Shown piece by piece: positions 27,618 through 37,170 of a DNA stretch of 64,000 nt (positions are counted from its first letter, which is position 1; each line of letters opens with the position of its first letter). Location of the stretch: NCBI RefSeq assembly GCF_000745235.1, contig NZ_JQNL01000001.1, forward strand, positions 558,001 through 622,000. Reading direction: 5' to 3'. Source of the DNA: Luteibacter mycovicinus. GTDB lineage: Bacteria; Pseudomonadota; Gammaproteobacteria; Xanthomonadales; Rhodanobacteraceae. A program made the position numbers and the translations under genes. The notes beneath the pieces were generated by a model that saw only the letters and a program-made list of their open reading frames with translations, had not been told where the DNA came from and searched no databases.

Positions 27618-30272
27618 TTAGCCTTCCGTCGGCTCAGTCGGCTCGTCCGGGTCACCCTCACCCGTCGGCCCACTCTCCACCGGCGGCAGATCGGCCGCGA
27701 CGTCACCGTCAACCGTCACGTCACCCTCGCCTTCGATCTCGAGCTCTTCCTCGGCCTCGAGACGGACGATACCGATCAGGGTCTCGTCCTTCGGCAGCTT
27801 GATCAGCGTGACGCCCTGCGTGTTACGGCTGAGCTGGGAGACTTCCGAGACGCGCGTACGCACCAGCGTGCCCTGGTCGGAGATCAGCATCAACTGCTGG
27901 GCCTCGGTGACCTGCGTGGCGGCGACCAGCTTGCCGTTACGCTCGGAGCACTGGATGCCGATGACACCTTGCGTGCCGCGGCCCTTCTTCGGGAACTCCT
28001 CGAGCACGGTCCGCTTGCCATAGCCACGCGCCGTTGCCGTGAGGATATCGCCCTCGCCCTTCGCGACGATCAGCGAGACGACTTCGGTGTCTTCGGCCAG
28101 ACGCATGCCGCGCACGCCGGTGGCCGTACGGCCCATCGAGCGCACGGTGCCTTCGTCGAAACGCACGACCTTGCCGTTGGACGCGAACAGCAGAACGTCG
28201 CTTTCGCCCGAGGTCATGGCCACGTCGACCAGTGCATCGCCCTCATCGAGGTTGATCGCGGCCTTGCCCTTCTGCAGCTGGAACGCGAATTCCGTGAGTG
28301 GCGTCTTCTTGACCGTACCGTTGCGGGTGGCAAAGAACACGAAGCAGGTCGGGTCGTAATCGCGCACCGGCAAGACGGCCTGCACCTTCTCGCCCTCACC
28401 CAGCGGCAGCAGGTTGACGATGGGCTTGCCACGCGCGCCAGGACCGGCTTCCGGCATCTGGTAGACCTTGAGCCAATAGACGCGACCGGTGCTGGTAAAG
28501 GTCAGCAGCGTGTCGTGCGTGTTGACCACCCACAGCTGCTGCACCACGTCTTCGTCTTTCAGCGCCGAGGCCGAACGACCCTTGCCGCCACGCTTCTGCG
28601 CCCGGTACAGGCTCGCAGCCTGACGCTTGATGTAGCCGGTGTGCGACAGCGTGACCACGACGTCTTCCGGCGCGATCAGGTCGAGGACGTTGAGGTCTTC
28701 CTGCGAGTGCTGGATCTCGGTGCGACGGGCGTCGCCGTAATCCGTGCGGATCTGCTCGAGCTCGCCACGAATGACTTCGAGCAACACCGCCGGGTTTTCG
28801 AGAATCTCGATGAGGCCACGGATGGCTTCGAGGATTTCCTTGTATTCGTCGGAGAGCTTTTCCTGCTCCAGACCCGTGAGGCGATGCAGACGCATCTGCA
28901 GGATCTCCGTCGCCTGGGCTTCGGACAACTGGTAGCCGTCGTCACGCAGTCCATCGCGCGGATCCATGTCTTCCGGACGCGACGATGCCGCACCGGCGGC
29001 ATCGAGCAGCGCCTTGACCAGGCCCGGCTCCCAGCGACGGGCGACCATACGCTCGCGTGCTTCGGTCGAGGAAGCCGACGTGCGGATCAGTTCGATCATC
29101 TCGTCGATGTTGGCGAGCGCGACCGTCAGGCCTTCGAGGATATGCGCGCGCTGACGCGCCTTGCGCAGATCGAAGATGGTGCGACGGGTGACGACTTCGC
29201 GGCGGTGACGGATGAACGCCTCGAGGATGTCCTTGAGGTTGAGCAGCTTCGGCTGGCCATCGAGCAGCGCGACCATGTTGATGCCGAACGTGACCTGCAG
29301 CTGCGTCTGCTGGAACAGATTGTTCAGCACGACGTCGGCCATCGCGTCACGGCGGATCTCGATGACCACGCGCATGCCGTCCTTGTCGGACTCGTCGCGC
29401 AGCTCGCTGATGCCTTCGAGCTTCTTTTCCTTGACCAGCTCGGCGATCTTCTCGATCAGACGCGCCTTGTTGACCTGGTACGGCAGCTCGTGGATCAGGA
29501 TCGTCTCGCGGCCGTTGGCCTCGGTTTCGATCTCGGCGCGGGCGCGCACGAGGATGCGGCCACGGCCGGTACGGTAAGCCTCGACGATGCCCGACGAGCC
29601 GTTGATGATGCCGGCGGTCGGGAAATCCGGGCCCGGAACGAAGGTCATCAGCTCGTCCACACCGAGCGAGGGATCCTCGATCAGTGCGAGTACGGCGTTG
29701 ATCACCTCGGTCATGTTGTGCGGCGGGATGTTCGTCGCCATGCCGACGGCGATACCGGCCGAACCGTTGACGAGCAGATTGGGCACGCGCGCGGGAAGGA
29801 CCAGCGGCTCGCTTTCGCTTTCGTCGTAGTTAGGCCCGAAATCGACGGTCTCCTTGTCGATGTCGGCGAGCAACTCGTGCGTGAGGCGCGACATGCGCAC
29901 CTCGGTGTATCGCATGGCTGCGGCGTTGTCGCCGTCGACCGAACCGAAGTTACCCTGGCCGTCGACCAGCATGTAACGCAGCGAGAACGGCTGAGCCATA
30001 CGGACGATGGCGTCGTATACCGACGAATCGCCATGAGGATGGTATTTACCGATCACGTCACCGACGACGCGCGCCGATTTCTTGTAAGCACGGTTCCAAC
30101 CGTTACCGAGTTCGTTCATGGCGAACAGAACGCGTCGATGCACCGGCTTCAGGCCGTCGCGGACATCGGGGAGTGCGCGGCCGACGATGACGCTCATGGC
30201 GTAATCGAGGTAGCTCTGACGCATCTCGTCTTCGATGTTGACGCGGATGATTTCTTTGGCGAGTTCTGCCAT
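27618..30272 (-). CDS. gyrA: DNA gyrase subunit A
   Basis: An 884-residue breakage-reunion subunit of gyrase that introduces negative supercoils with GyrB. The catalytic Tyr122 is in [11 protein letters not shown]. The quinolone region reads [15 protein letters not shown] with Ser83 and Asp87 as in susceptible E. coli, but Ser instead of Ala at 84. The GyrA-box is QKRGGKG, needed for DNA wrapping, within a six-bladed C-terminal domain, followed by an acidic tail ([11 protein letters not shown] and onwards). The ATG at 30272 is chosen over a TTG just before it, and residue numbering then matches E. coli. Confidence 0.97.
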   Translation of the reverse strand: MAELAKEIIRVNIEDEMRQSYLDYAMSVIVGRALPDVRDGLKPVHRRVLFAMNELGNGWNRAYKKSARVVGDVIGKYHPHGDSSVYDAIVRMAQPFSLRYMLVDGQGNFGSVDGDNAAAMRYTEVRMSRLTHELLADIDKETVDFGPNYDESESEPLVLPARVPNLLVNGSAGIAVGMATNIPPHNMTEVINAVLALIEDPSLGVDELMTFVPGPDFPTAGIINGSSGIVEAYRTGRGRILVRARAEIETEANGRETILIHELPYQVNKARLIEKIAELVKEKKLEGISELRDESDKDGMRVVIEIRRDAMADVVLNNLFQQTQLQVTFGINMVALLDGQPKLLNLKDILEAFIRHRREVVTRRTIFDLRKARQRAHILEGLTVALANIDEMIELIRTSASSTEARERMVARRWEPGLVKALLDAAGAASSRPEDMDPRDGLRDDGYQLSEAQATEILQMRLHRLTGLEQEKLSDEYKEILEAIRGLIEILENPAVLLEVIRGELEQIRTDYGDARRTEIQHSQEDLNVLDLIAPEDVVVTLSHTGYIKRQAASLYRAQKRGGKGRSASALKDEDVVQQLWVVNTHDTLLTFTSTGRVYWLKVYQMPEAGPGARGKPIVNLLPLGEGEKVQAVLPVRDYDPTCFVFFATRNGTVKKTPLTEFAFQLQKGKAAINLDEGDALVDVAMTSGESDVLLFASNGKVVRFDEGTVRSMGRTATGVRGMRLAEDTEVVSLIVAKGEGDILTATARGYGKRTVLEEFPKKGRGTQGVIGIQCSERNGKLVAATQVTEAQQLMLISDQGTLVRTRVSEVSQLSRNTQGVTLIKLPKDETLIGIVRLEAEEELEIEGEGDVTVDGDVAADLPPVESGPTGEGDPDEPTEPTEG

Positions 30273-30411
30273 CAAACGGCTTCCTGGATGTCCATCAAAA
30301 TGCCCCCGTCGCCCGCATGTGTCGCGGTATGGCGACGCGGTCGACCCAACCCATCGATGATATCACAACCGAAGCCGAAAAGACAGCGAAAAACGGCGTA
30401 AAAACAATGAC

Positions 30412-30825
30412 TTACGTAAGTGTTTTCGGCGCACGGAAAACCAGGGTCCTGGCGAACAGATAATTCGCCGTCGCCCCTGCCGCGGAGCCGAACGCGACAG
30501 CCACCGCCGGCCACGGGCGAAGGCCCGGAAACGCCTGCAGCACCAGCAGATACACGCCGTTGTTGATCACCGCGCCGACGGCCATCAAAGCCATCCAGTG
30601 CAGCCATTCCGCGCGTGCCGTGCGACCGGAATCGCGATGCGCGAAGGTGTGCCGGCTGTTCCACCACCAGGTGAACGTCGCGGCGGACAGGAACGACACG
30701 ATGCGTGCCGTGTAGACGTTCCAGCCGACGAAGCCGACCAGTGCCTGCGCCATGCCCGCATCGACGCAGAGACCGAGCACGCCGCCCGCCGCGAACAGAG
30801 CGACCTCGCGGCGGATGTGCTTCAC
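30412..30825 (-). CDS. GtrA-like family membrane protein
   Basis: A 137-residue protein with four predicted transmembrane helices (about 8-26, 36-52, 76-97 and 104-128) and the family-typical WWNSRHTF and [10 protein letters not shown] motifs. GtrA-like proteins flip or present polyprenyl-linked sugars for cell-surface glycosylation. No partner glycosyltransferase lies next to it. It overlaps the mtnA stop codon by 4 bp (ATGA), so it is expressed with methionine salvage, an unexpected pairing. Confidence 0.85.
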   Translation of the reverse strand: MKHIRREVALFAAGGVLGLCVDAGMAQALVGFVGWNVYTARIVSFLSAATFTWWWNSRHTFAHRDSGRTARAEWLHWMALMAVGAVINNGVYLLVLQAFPGLRPWPAVAVAFGSAAGATANYLFARTLVFRAPKTLT

Positions 30826-31835
30826 GGAAACAGGATCCGCATCTGCTCTTCGTCGGGCCTCAGGATCACGCCGCGCTCGGTGACGATCGCGTCGATCAGC
30901 TCGGCGGGCGTCACGTCGAACACGGGGTTCCAGGCGTCCGCACCTTCAATGACGGTGCGCGTGCCGGACATCGACAGGAGCTCGGCCGCATCACGCAGTT
31001 CGATCTCGATATCGTCGCCGTTGGCCGTCGCCATGTCGACCGTCGTCGACGGTGCCACGACCATGAACTTGACACCATGATGCCGCGCCGCGATGGCCAG
31101 CTGGTAGGTACCGATCTTGTTGGCCGTGTCGCCGTTGGCCGCGATGCGGTCGGCACCGACGATCACCCACTTCACCTTGCCGTCCTTCATCAGGTGCGAC
31201 GCGGCGGAGTCGGCGATCAGACGTGCGGGGATGCCGTCCCGAACGAGTTCCCACATGGTCAGACGGGCACCCTGCTGCCACGGCCGCGTTTCACCGGCGT
31301 AGACCTGCTCGATCTGGCCGGAAGCGACGCCGGCGCGAATGACGCCGAGCGCCGTGCCGTAGCCGGCCGTCGCGAGAGAACCCGTGTTGCAGTGCGTGAG
31401 TACATGCGACCCGGGCTCGATCAGCGCAGCGCCGAGTTCGCCCATGTGACGATTGGCGGCGAGATCCTCGTCCTGAATGGCTTGCGCCTCGCGTTCGAGT
31501 GCGTCCGTATCGGCCCCATCGAGGATGCACCGGTTCATGCGATCCAGCGCCCACATCAGGTTCACCGCCGTGGGCCGCGCGGCGCGCAGAGTCGCGAGGG
31601 CCGCGGGCAGGTCTTCGCCGGCCTTCGCCGCCAGTACCACGCCCCAGGCGGCCGCGATGCCGATGGCCGGCGCACCGCGCACGGCGAGGTCGCGAATGGC
31701 CGTGGTCACCTGATCGGACGTCGTGCTGTCGAACCAGATTTCCTCGGCGGGGAGGCGGCGCTGATCGAGCAGGCGCAGACGGTCGCCGTGCCACTGCACG
31801 GCGCGAATGGAGTCATGGGAGGCGGTCGTATTCAT
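30822..31835 (-). CDS. mtnA: S-methyl-5-thioribose-1-phosphate isomerase
   Basis: A 337-residue isomerase of methionine salvage that converts MTR-1-P to methylthioribulose-1-P. It belongs to the eIF2B-related family. The substrate-site [13 protein letters not shown], catalytic Cys in [15 protein letters not shown] and catalytic Asp in [20 protein letters not shown] are all present. No other mtn genes are adjacent. The next upstream gene on the strand is phaC, 90 bp away. Confidence 0.95.
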   Translation of the reverse strand: MNTTASHDSIRAVQWHGDRLRLLDQRRLPAEEIWFDSTTSDQVTTAIRDLAVRGAPAIGIAAAWGVVLAAKAGEDLPAALATLRAARPTAVNLMWALDRMNRCILDGADTDALEREAQAIQDEDLAANRHMGELGAALIEPGSHVLTHCNTGSLATAGYGTALGVIRAGVASGQIEQVYAGETRPWQQGARLTMWELVRDGIPARLIADSAASHLMKDGKVKWVIVGADRIAANGDTANKIGTYQLAIAARHHGVKFMVVAPSTTVDMATANGDDIEIELRDAAELLSMSGTRTVIEGADAWNPVFDVTPAELIDAIVTERGVILRPDEEQMRILFP

Positions 31836-31925
31836 CGCAGCATTATCGCATTCCCACCGGCCGGACGGAGCCAGCGCGGGAAACCTGCGCAGTCGCCACC
31901 CGGGTCGTGCGCCGACCGGGAGGAC

Positions 31926-32993
31926 TCAGCGATCCGCCAGCCACTCATGAATGGCCGGGGGCACCAGCTTCTGCGCGCGGCCCGACACGTAGATACCGAT
32001 GTGACCGCCCTGGAAGGCCAGCGCCGTGTAATCGGTGCTTCCGATCGCGTCCCCGAGCGGTTTCGACGCGGCAGGCGGCACGAGGTGATCCTGCTCGGCG
32101 TAGATGTTCAGCACGGGCTGCGTGATGTTTTTCAGGTCGATGCGGTGGCGGCCGACCTTCGCCTCGCCCTTGATCAGAAGGTTCTTCTGGAAGAAGTCGC
32201 GCGCGAACTCGCGGAAGGCCTCGCCCGCCTGATCCGGCGAATCGAAGATCCACTTTTCCATGCGCAGAAAATTTTCGACTTCCCGGGGATTATCGAGGAC
32301 GTCGACCAGGCCCACGTATTTCTGCTGATTGAGCCGCACGGGTTTCAGCGTCAGGTAGGCGAAGTTCATCAGGTCGGCGGGGATGTTGCCCATCGTGTCG
32401 ACGAACAGGTCGATGTCGACGTTACGCGCCCAGTGCGACAGCATGTTGTCCGGCGTATGGAAGTCCACCGGCGTGACCATGGTGACGAGGTTGCGGACCT
32501 TTTCCGGATGCAGCGCGGCGTAGCAAAGAGAGAACACCCCGCCCTGGCAGATGCCGAGCAGGTTCAGCGATTCGTCGCCATGGCGGTCGCGAACCGCGTC
32601 CACGCAGCGATCGAGGTAGCCGTCGATATAGTCCTCGAGGGTGAGCCAGCGATCGGCGCCGTCGGGGTAACCCCAGTCGATGAGGTAGACGTCTTCTCCC
32701 TGATCGAGCAGGTTGCGCACCATCGAGCGGTCTTCCTGCAGGTCGACCATCCACGGCGTGTTGACCAGCGCATAGCAGATCAGCAGCGGCGTTTTCGCGG
32801 TGGGCTTCTTCTCACCCCTGAAGTGCCAGACGGTGAGCTTGTCTTCGGTATAGACGGCTTCGCGCGGAGTCGTACCCAGTTCGATGGGGCCGACATGTCT
32901 GAGCGTTTCCATGCCGGCTTCGAGCTTGCGGCGGAACGCATCGACCTCGGCCTGTGCGCGGGCGGGATCGAACGAGAACGGGTTATCGGTCAT
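31926..32993 (-). CDS. phaC: Class III polyhydroxyalkanoate synthase, catalytic subunit PhaC
   Basis: A 355-residue alpha/beta-hydrolase-fold synthase polymerising (R)-3-hydroxyacyl-CoA. The lipase-like box is GICQGG with Cys149, and the other triad residues are Asp302 (EQDHLVPP) and His331 (GGHIGIYV), the same numbering as the Allochromatium enzyme. About 355 residues and a phaE partner define class III. It overlaps phaE by 4 bp, so the two subunits are made together. No phaA, phaB or phasin gene is in the window. Confidence 0.95.
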   Translation of the reverse strand: MTDNPFSFDPARAQAEVDAFRRKLEAGMETLRHVGPIELGTTPREAVYTEDKLTVWHFRGEKKPTAKTPLLICYALVNTPWMVDLQEDRSMVRNLLDQGEDVYLIDWGYPDGADRWLTLEDYIDGYLDRCVDAVRDRHGDESLNLLGICQGGVFSLCYAALHPEKVRNLVTMVTPVDFHTPDNMLSHWARNVDIDLFVDTMGNIPADLMNFAYLTLKPVRLNQQKYVGLVDVLDNPREVENFLRMEKWIFDSPDQAGEAFREFARDFFQKNLLIKGEAKVGRHRIDLKNITQPVLNIYAEQDHLVPPAASKPLGDAIGSTDYTALAFQGGHIGIYVSGRAQKLVPPAIHEWLADR

Positions 32994-34045
32994 CGGCTGC
33001 CGCCCCGGGAGGTGGCTTTCCTGGCCGTGACTTTTTTAGCGGCGGCTTTTTTAGCTGCGACTTTCCGGGGTGCGGTCTTTGAGGGTGCGGTCTTTGAGGG
33101 TGCGCCCTTTGAGGGCGCCGTCTCCACGGGTGCCGATGTCCTGGGCTCGGCCTTCTTCGGCTCACCACCGCGCAGCGATGCAATCTCCGCCTTCAGCGCC
33201 TCGACTTCAGCCGCCACGCCCTGCAACTGACGCAGTTCACGACGCACCGCCTGCAGCCGCTCGCCGAGACGATCGACCTCGGTTCGCGTCGGCATGCCCG
33301 TCTGTACCGCAAAGCGCTCGACCTGCTTCTGTTGCAGCAGCCTGAGGCGCATCTGCGCATTCACCAGGGACGCATAGACGTCCTTGAATTCTTCCGACAG
33401 CGCAGCCTCACCGTAACTTTCCTCGGCGAGGTTCACCCAGCGGTCGTACACCGAGCGCATGGAGTCCGCGTCCGTCGGCGGCGCCTGCTCGCGGAGCGCC
33501 GCGCCGGCGCGATCCTGCACACCCTGCAACAGCGTCTGGTAGCGCTGGTAATGTTCCGCGTAGTCGATCCAGGCGCGCAGCAAGGCCTGCTGTTCTTCCT
33601 GCTGTTCACGCGTCAGGCCGAAGGCGGGCATCGACAGCGTTTCACGCGCGACGCGCGCCCAGTCATCGAAGGTCTGCGTACCGGGCTGGGCGGAAGCCCC
33701 GGGAGGCGCGCCATAGCCGAACGGTCCCGCTCCGGCGGCGCCTGCGGCGAACGGTGGCATGCCCGGACCGCCTGCGCCGTAAGGCATCGGACCCGGTCCC
33801 GTGGCGCCGAAGGGCGGCATGCCGCCCATGGAAAACGGCGGCGCACCGGCGGGCTCGCCCGACGTGAACGAACGCATCCAGTCACCGTAGCCGCCCAGAC
33901 CGCCAAACATGCGGCTCATGATGTCGGCAGGAGGCACTCCGGGAGCGGTATCGCCCTTGGGATCGAACTGACGGGACCACGCCTCCAGGCCGTCGCGCAC
34001 GAGGGCCTGGTACTGGTCAATGAAATCGTGGGGTTTATCGGCCAT
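32990..34045 (-). CDS. phaE: Class III PHA synthase subunit PhaE with a basic histone-like tail
   Basis: A 351-residue PhaE, the non-catalytic subunit needed for class III PhaC activity. The N-terminal region has a Gly/Pro/Met-rich insert (about 60-120, MPPFGATGPGPMPYGAGG). The middle is helical with a coiled coil (VQTGMPTRTEVDRLGERLQA onwards, about 240-295). The last ~59 residues are unusual: PSK-rich pentapeptides (APSKT, APSKG), then AAKKAAAKKVTARKATSR, like histone H1 or the DNA-binding tails of AlgP and PhaM. The start at 34045 fits the family N-terminus. It is the first gene of phaE-phaC. Confidence 0.9.
   Translation of the reverse strand: MADKPHDFIDQYQALVRDGLEAWSRQFDPKGDTAPGVPPADIMSRMFGGLGGYGDWMRSFTSGEPAGAPPFSMGGMPPFGATGPGPMPYGAGGPGMPPFAAGAAGAGPFGYGAPPGASAQPGTQTFDDWARVARETLSMPAFGLTREQQEEQQALLRAWIDYAEHYQRYQTLLQGVQDRAGAALREQAPPTDADSMRSVYDRWVNLAEESYGEAALSEEFKDVYASLVNAQMRLRLLQQKQVERFAVQTGMPTRTEVDRLGERLQAVRRELRQLQGVAAEVEALKAEIASLRGGEPKKAEPRTSAPVETAPSKGAPSKTAPSKTAPRKVAAKKAAAKKVTARKATSRGGSR
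33069..33128. repeat. 15-bp tandem repeat in the phaE tail
   Basis: GGGTGCGGTCTTTGA occurs twice exactly (33069-33083, 33084-33098). A copy with two changes (33099-33113) and a diverged fourth copy follow. It encodes the APSK(T/G) pentapeptide repeat of PhaE. Being a multiple of 3, copy changes would lengthen or shorten the tail without a frameshift. Confidence 0.8.
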
Positions 34046-34086
34046 GGGTCTATGTTACGGCACCCGTCGGGCCGCTGCGCCCCGGA

Positions 34087-36444
34087 TCAGGGGGCGATCG
34101 TGAACACCGCCTCCTGCTCGGCCCGCGAGCTGCCACCGACCCATACCGTGTACCGGGTCGCCTCGACCACCTGCCTGCTTCTCGCATTCCAGAAGGACAG
34201 CTCCGGGAAGCCGAGCTGGAAGGACACCCGCTTCGACTCACCCGGCTGCAGGGGCACCCGTTGGAAGCCCTGCAGCCCGCGCACCGGCTGGGAAACACTG
34301 GCGCCGACGTTGCGCACGTAGAGCTGCGCCACCTCCGTCGCAGCACGACGACCCGTGTTCGTCACCGTGGCCGTCACGGTGACGAGGTTTCGCGCATCGG
34401 ACCGATTCGCCTCCGCCAACGGCACGGACGCGCGCGAGACGCGGACGTCCGAATAACTGAACGTCGTGTACGACAGGCCGTGACCGAACGGATAGAGCGC
34501 ATCGTTGGGTGCGTCGATATAACGCGATACGTAGGTCGTGTCGTGCGAGGGTGGCAGATGCGTATCGATATCGCCTGCGGGACGCCCGGTCGGCAGTGCG
34601 TTGTAATACAGCGGCTCCTGCCCTTCCGTGTACGGGAAACTCATGGTCAGCTTGCCGCTCGGTGCCACATCGCCGAACAGCACATTGGCCACCGCGTTAC
34701 CCGCCTCGGCACCCGGGAACCACACCGCCATGATTGCCGGTACATGCGCGTCCGCCCAGGCAAGTACGAGCGGGCGCCCGGAGAACACCAGCAGCACGAC
34801 GGGCTTGCCGGTGGCTACCACCTGCTCGAGCAACTTCTGCTGATTGCCGGGCAGCCCGAGGTGCGCGCGGGCGCCGGCCTCACCGCTCATGTGAGCGGCT
34901 TCGCCCAGCGCCATCACGACCACGTCCGCTTGCGCGGCGGCCTTGAGCGCCTCGGCAAAACCGGCGTCGGAATCGTCGTCGATCCCGGTGCCCTTCGCGT
35001 AGATCAGCTCGCCGCCCTGCGCTTTCATCCGGCCGGCGAGCCCCTTGCGTACCGTGGTGAAGTCATCGAACGTGCGCGCCCCACCCCACGGGCCCTGCAT
35101 CTCGCTGACCGCATCCGCCAACGGACCGATCAACGCGACCTTTCGCGCACCGGGACCGAGCGGAAGCAAGGGCGCGGTACCCACGCGGTCGTTCTTCAGC
35201 AACACGAACGACTCCTCCGCCGCACGACGCGCCAATGCGTGGTTGGCCGCCACGGGCGCCTTCAGCTCAACGGTGCGTGCATAGGGATGCTCGAAAAGAC
35301 CCAGCGCGAACTTCACCCGCAGGACGCGACGCACCGCCTCGTCGACTGTCGCCATCGAGAGCTTGCCCTGCTCCAGCAAGACCGGAATCTGGGTGTCGTA
35401 GTAATGGCTCATCATGTCCATCTCCACACCCGCCTCGAGCGCTTTGCGCGTCGCGGCAGCCGCATCGGACGCGATGCCGTGGTGAGTCAGTTCCATGATC
35501 GCCGTGTAGTCGCTGACGACGAAGCCGTTGAAGCCCCACTCCTTCCGCAGCACATCGGTCATGAGGTAGGGATCGGCGGTGGCCGGCACGCCGTTCAGCG
35601 CGTTGAACGCACTCATCATCGTCGCCGCACCCGCTTCGACCGCCGCGCGATACGGCGGCAGATATACCTGGCGCAGGCGTACGTCGGACATGTCCGTCGT
35701 GTTGTATTCCCGACCCGCTTCGGCGGCACCATACGCGGCAAAGTGCTTTACCGAGGCGGCCACGCTATCCGGGCTCGCCAGGTCATCACCCTGATACCCG
35801 AGGATGTACGCGCGCGCCATGGCGGAGCCCAGGTAGGCGTCCTCTCCCGCGCCTTCCGCCGAACGCCCCCAACGCGCATCGCGCGAGATATCGACCATGG
35901 GTGAGAACACCCACTTCACCCCGCCGCCGGTCGCTTCCAGCGCAGCCATCCGCGAGAGGTCCTGCACGAGCCGCGGATCCCATGTCGCCGACAGTGCGAG
36001 AGGGATGGGATAGATGGTGCGGTAGCCGTGGATGATGTCCGCGCCGAACAATAACGGGATGCCAAGACGGCTTTTCAGAGCGGCCTCCTGAAAAGGCCGC
36101 GTCTTTTCCGCGCCGACCAGATTGAGTACCGATCCCAGCTGGCCTCGGCGCGCCAATGCCATCGTGTCGACCTGCGTACGCGTTTCGGGATTGGGCGCGA
36201 AGGCGTCGTTATCGCCGCCGGCCGACGCGCCCTGGGCCGCGTACTGGACCAGCTGACCGATTTTCTCCTGCAACGTCATACGCGCGAGGAGTGCGTCGAC
36301 CTTGTTCCCGATATCGGGCGAGGCGATCTGCGCATTGGACGGCCTGGCAGCCATGTCCGCAGGCAGCGCCGTGTCGGCCGCGACGGGTGCCGTGGCGGTA
36401 CCGAGCAACGCGACGCAGAGAGTGAGGCGAACGGTGTAAGGCAT
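34087..36444 (-). CDS. bglX: Exported beta-glucosidase, glycoside hydrolase family 3
   Basis: A 785-residue periplasmic GH3 enzyme. A signal peptide (MPYTVRLTLCVALLGTATAP, cleaved after VAA) is followed by the (beta/alpha)8 domain with LLFGADIIHGYRTIYPIPLA and the nucleophile Asp in GFVVSDYTAIMEL. The alpha/beta sandwich domain has KPVVLLVFSGRPLVL, and a C-terminal fibronectin III-like domain (about 690-785) follows. Order and length match E. coli BglX. It releases glucose from beta-glucosides. It lies between phaE and tetR and is probably its own transcript. Confidence 0.93.
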   Translation of the reverse strand: MPYTVRLTLCVALLGTATAPVAADTALPADMAARPSNAQIASPDIGNKVDALLARMTLQEKIGQLVQYAAQGASAGGDNDAFAPNPETRTQVDTMALARRGQLGSVLNLVGAEKTRPFQEAALKSRLGIPLLFGADIIHGYRTIYPIPLALSATWDPRLVQDLSRMAALEATGGGVKWVFSPMVDISRDARWGRSAEGAGEDAYLGSAMARAYILGYQGDDLASPDSVAASVKHFAAYGAAEAGREYNTTDMSDVRLRQVYLPPYRAAVEAGAATMMSAFNALNGVPATADPYLMTDVLRKEWGFNGFVVSDYTAIMELTHHGIASDAAAATRKALEAGVEMDMMSHYYDTQIPVLLEQGKLSMATVDEAVRRVLRVKFALGLFEHPYARTVELKAPVAANHALARRAAEESFVLLKNDRVGTAPLLPLGPGARKVALIGPLADAVSEMQGPWGGARTFDDFTTVRKGLAGRMKAQGGELIYAKGTGIDDDSDAGFAEALKAAAQADVVVMALGEAAHMSGEAGARAHLGLPGNQQKLLEQVVATGKPVVLLVFSGRPLVLAWADAHVPAIMAVWFPGAEAGNAVANVLFGDVAPSGKLTMSFPYTEGQEPLYYNALPTGRPAGDIDTHLPPSHDTTYVSRYIDAPNDALYPFGHGLSYTTFSYSDVRVSRASVPLAEANRSDARNLVTVTATVTNTGRRAATEVAQLYVRNVGASVSQPVRGLQGFQRVPLQPGESKRVSFQLGFPELSFWNARSRQVVEATRYTVWVGGSSRAEQEAVFTIAP

Positions 36445-36526
36445 GACGGCTCCGGAAACGATAACCGCCCGAGACTGCCAGCGAAACGTTTACATCGCCA
36501 TCGGTGCGCGTCGCGGATAAGCGAAT

Positions 36527-37093
36527 TCAGCGCGCCCCGAAACCCCCGAGAAACAGATCGACCCGATGTGCGATCCGTGCCTTCACGGACGCATCCTGCT
36601 CGACGGCGAGCGAGATGGCCATGATCACGCAGACCAGATCGCCGATGGTCACGTCCGGGCGCATGACGCCCGTCTCCTGCGCCCAGTTGAGCAGCCGGCA
36701 CCCTTCCGCCGTGCTCGCGTGGCATCCCGGCGTTTCGCTTCGCAGCACCGCGCCCAGCGTTGCCGCCAGTCCCCGGTAGTGCGTCGTATGAGCGACGAGT
36801 TCGGTGACAAACATCCGGATGGAGGCCATGGGGCCGAGCTCGTCACGCTGACGGCTGGCATCGGCGATCGCCAGAAGACGCTCGTCACTCATGGCCGCGA
36901 GAAGGTCTTCCCGGGTGGGGAATCGACGGTAGAGCGTACCGATGCCGACGTTGGCGCGCCTGGCAACCTCCTCCAGCGAGGCATCCGCACCGCGCTCCAC
37001 GAAGACGGCTTCGGCGGCCTCGAGAATCCGCGCGCGGTTACGGGCCGCATCCGCGCGCAGCGGCGCCTCGTCACTGACCATCTTCTTGTTCAT
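36527..37093 (-). CDS. TetR family transcriptional regulator
   Basis: A 188-residue repressor. The N-terminal helix-turn-helix is SLEEVARRANVGIGTLYRRFPTREDLL (about 39-65), with a helical ligand-binding domain behind it. The ATG at 37093 is chosen because it gives the usual short basic lead (MNKKMVSDEAPLR). It is divergent from an SDR gene across a 77-bp gap with a clear palindromic operator, so it most likely represses that gene and itself. The inducer is unknown. Confidence 0.9.
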   Translation of the reverse strand: MNKKMVSDEAPLRADAARNRARILEAAEAVFVERGADASLEEVARRANVGIGTLYRRFPTREDLLAAMSDERLLAIADASRQRDELGPMASIRMFVTELVAHTTHYRGLAATLGAVLRSETPGCHASTAEGCRLLNWAQETGVMRPDVTIGDLVCVIMAISLAVEQDASVKARIAHRVDLFLGGFGAR

Positions 37094-37133
37094 CGACGCC
37101 CTCGATTGCAAAGCGGATGATGCCTCCATATAG

Positions 37134-37156
37134 TAAGTGGAGCAATCCTCCACTTA
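37134..37156. promoter_or_regulatory. Operator between tetR and the SDR gene
   Basis: TAAGTGGAG and CTCCACTTA are perfect 9-bp arms with a 5-bp centre, in the 77-bp divergent gap. CTCCAT/CTCCAC half-site repeats also appear just to the left. Size and symmetry suit a TetR dimer. Confidence 0.75.
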
Positions 37157-37170
37157 TACAAGGATCAGAT

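Noticed and set aside
27480..30401. Very long open frame opposite gyrA
   Set aside because: It is the antisense shadow of gyrA, with Arg/Asp/Gln-rich composition, no domain and no ribosome binding site. The same applies to frames opposite infB, sucA/sucB, pnp, phaC and the first TonB receptor.
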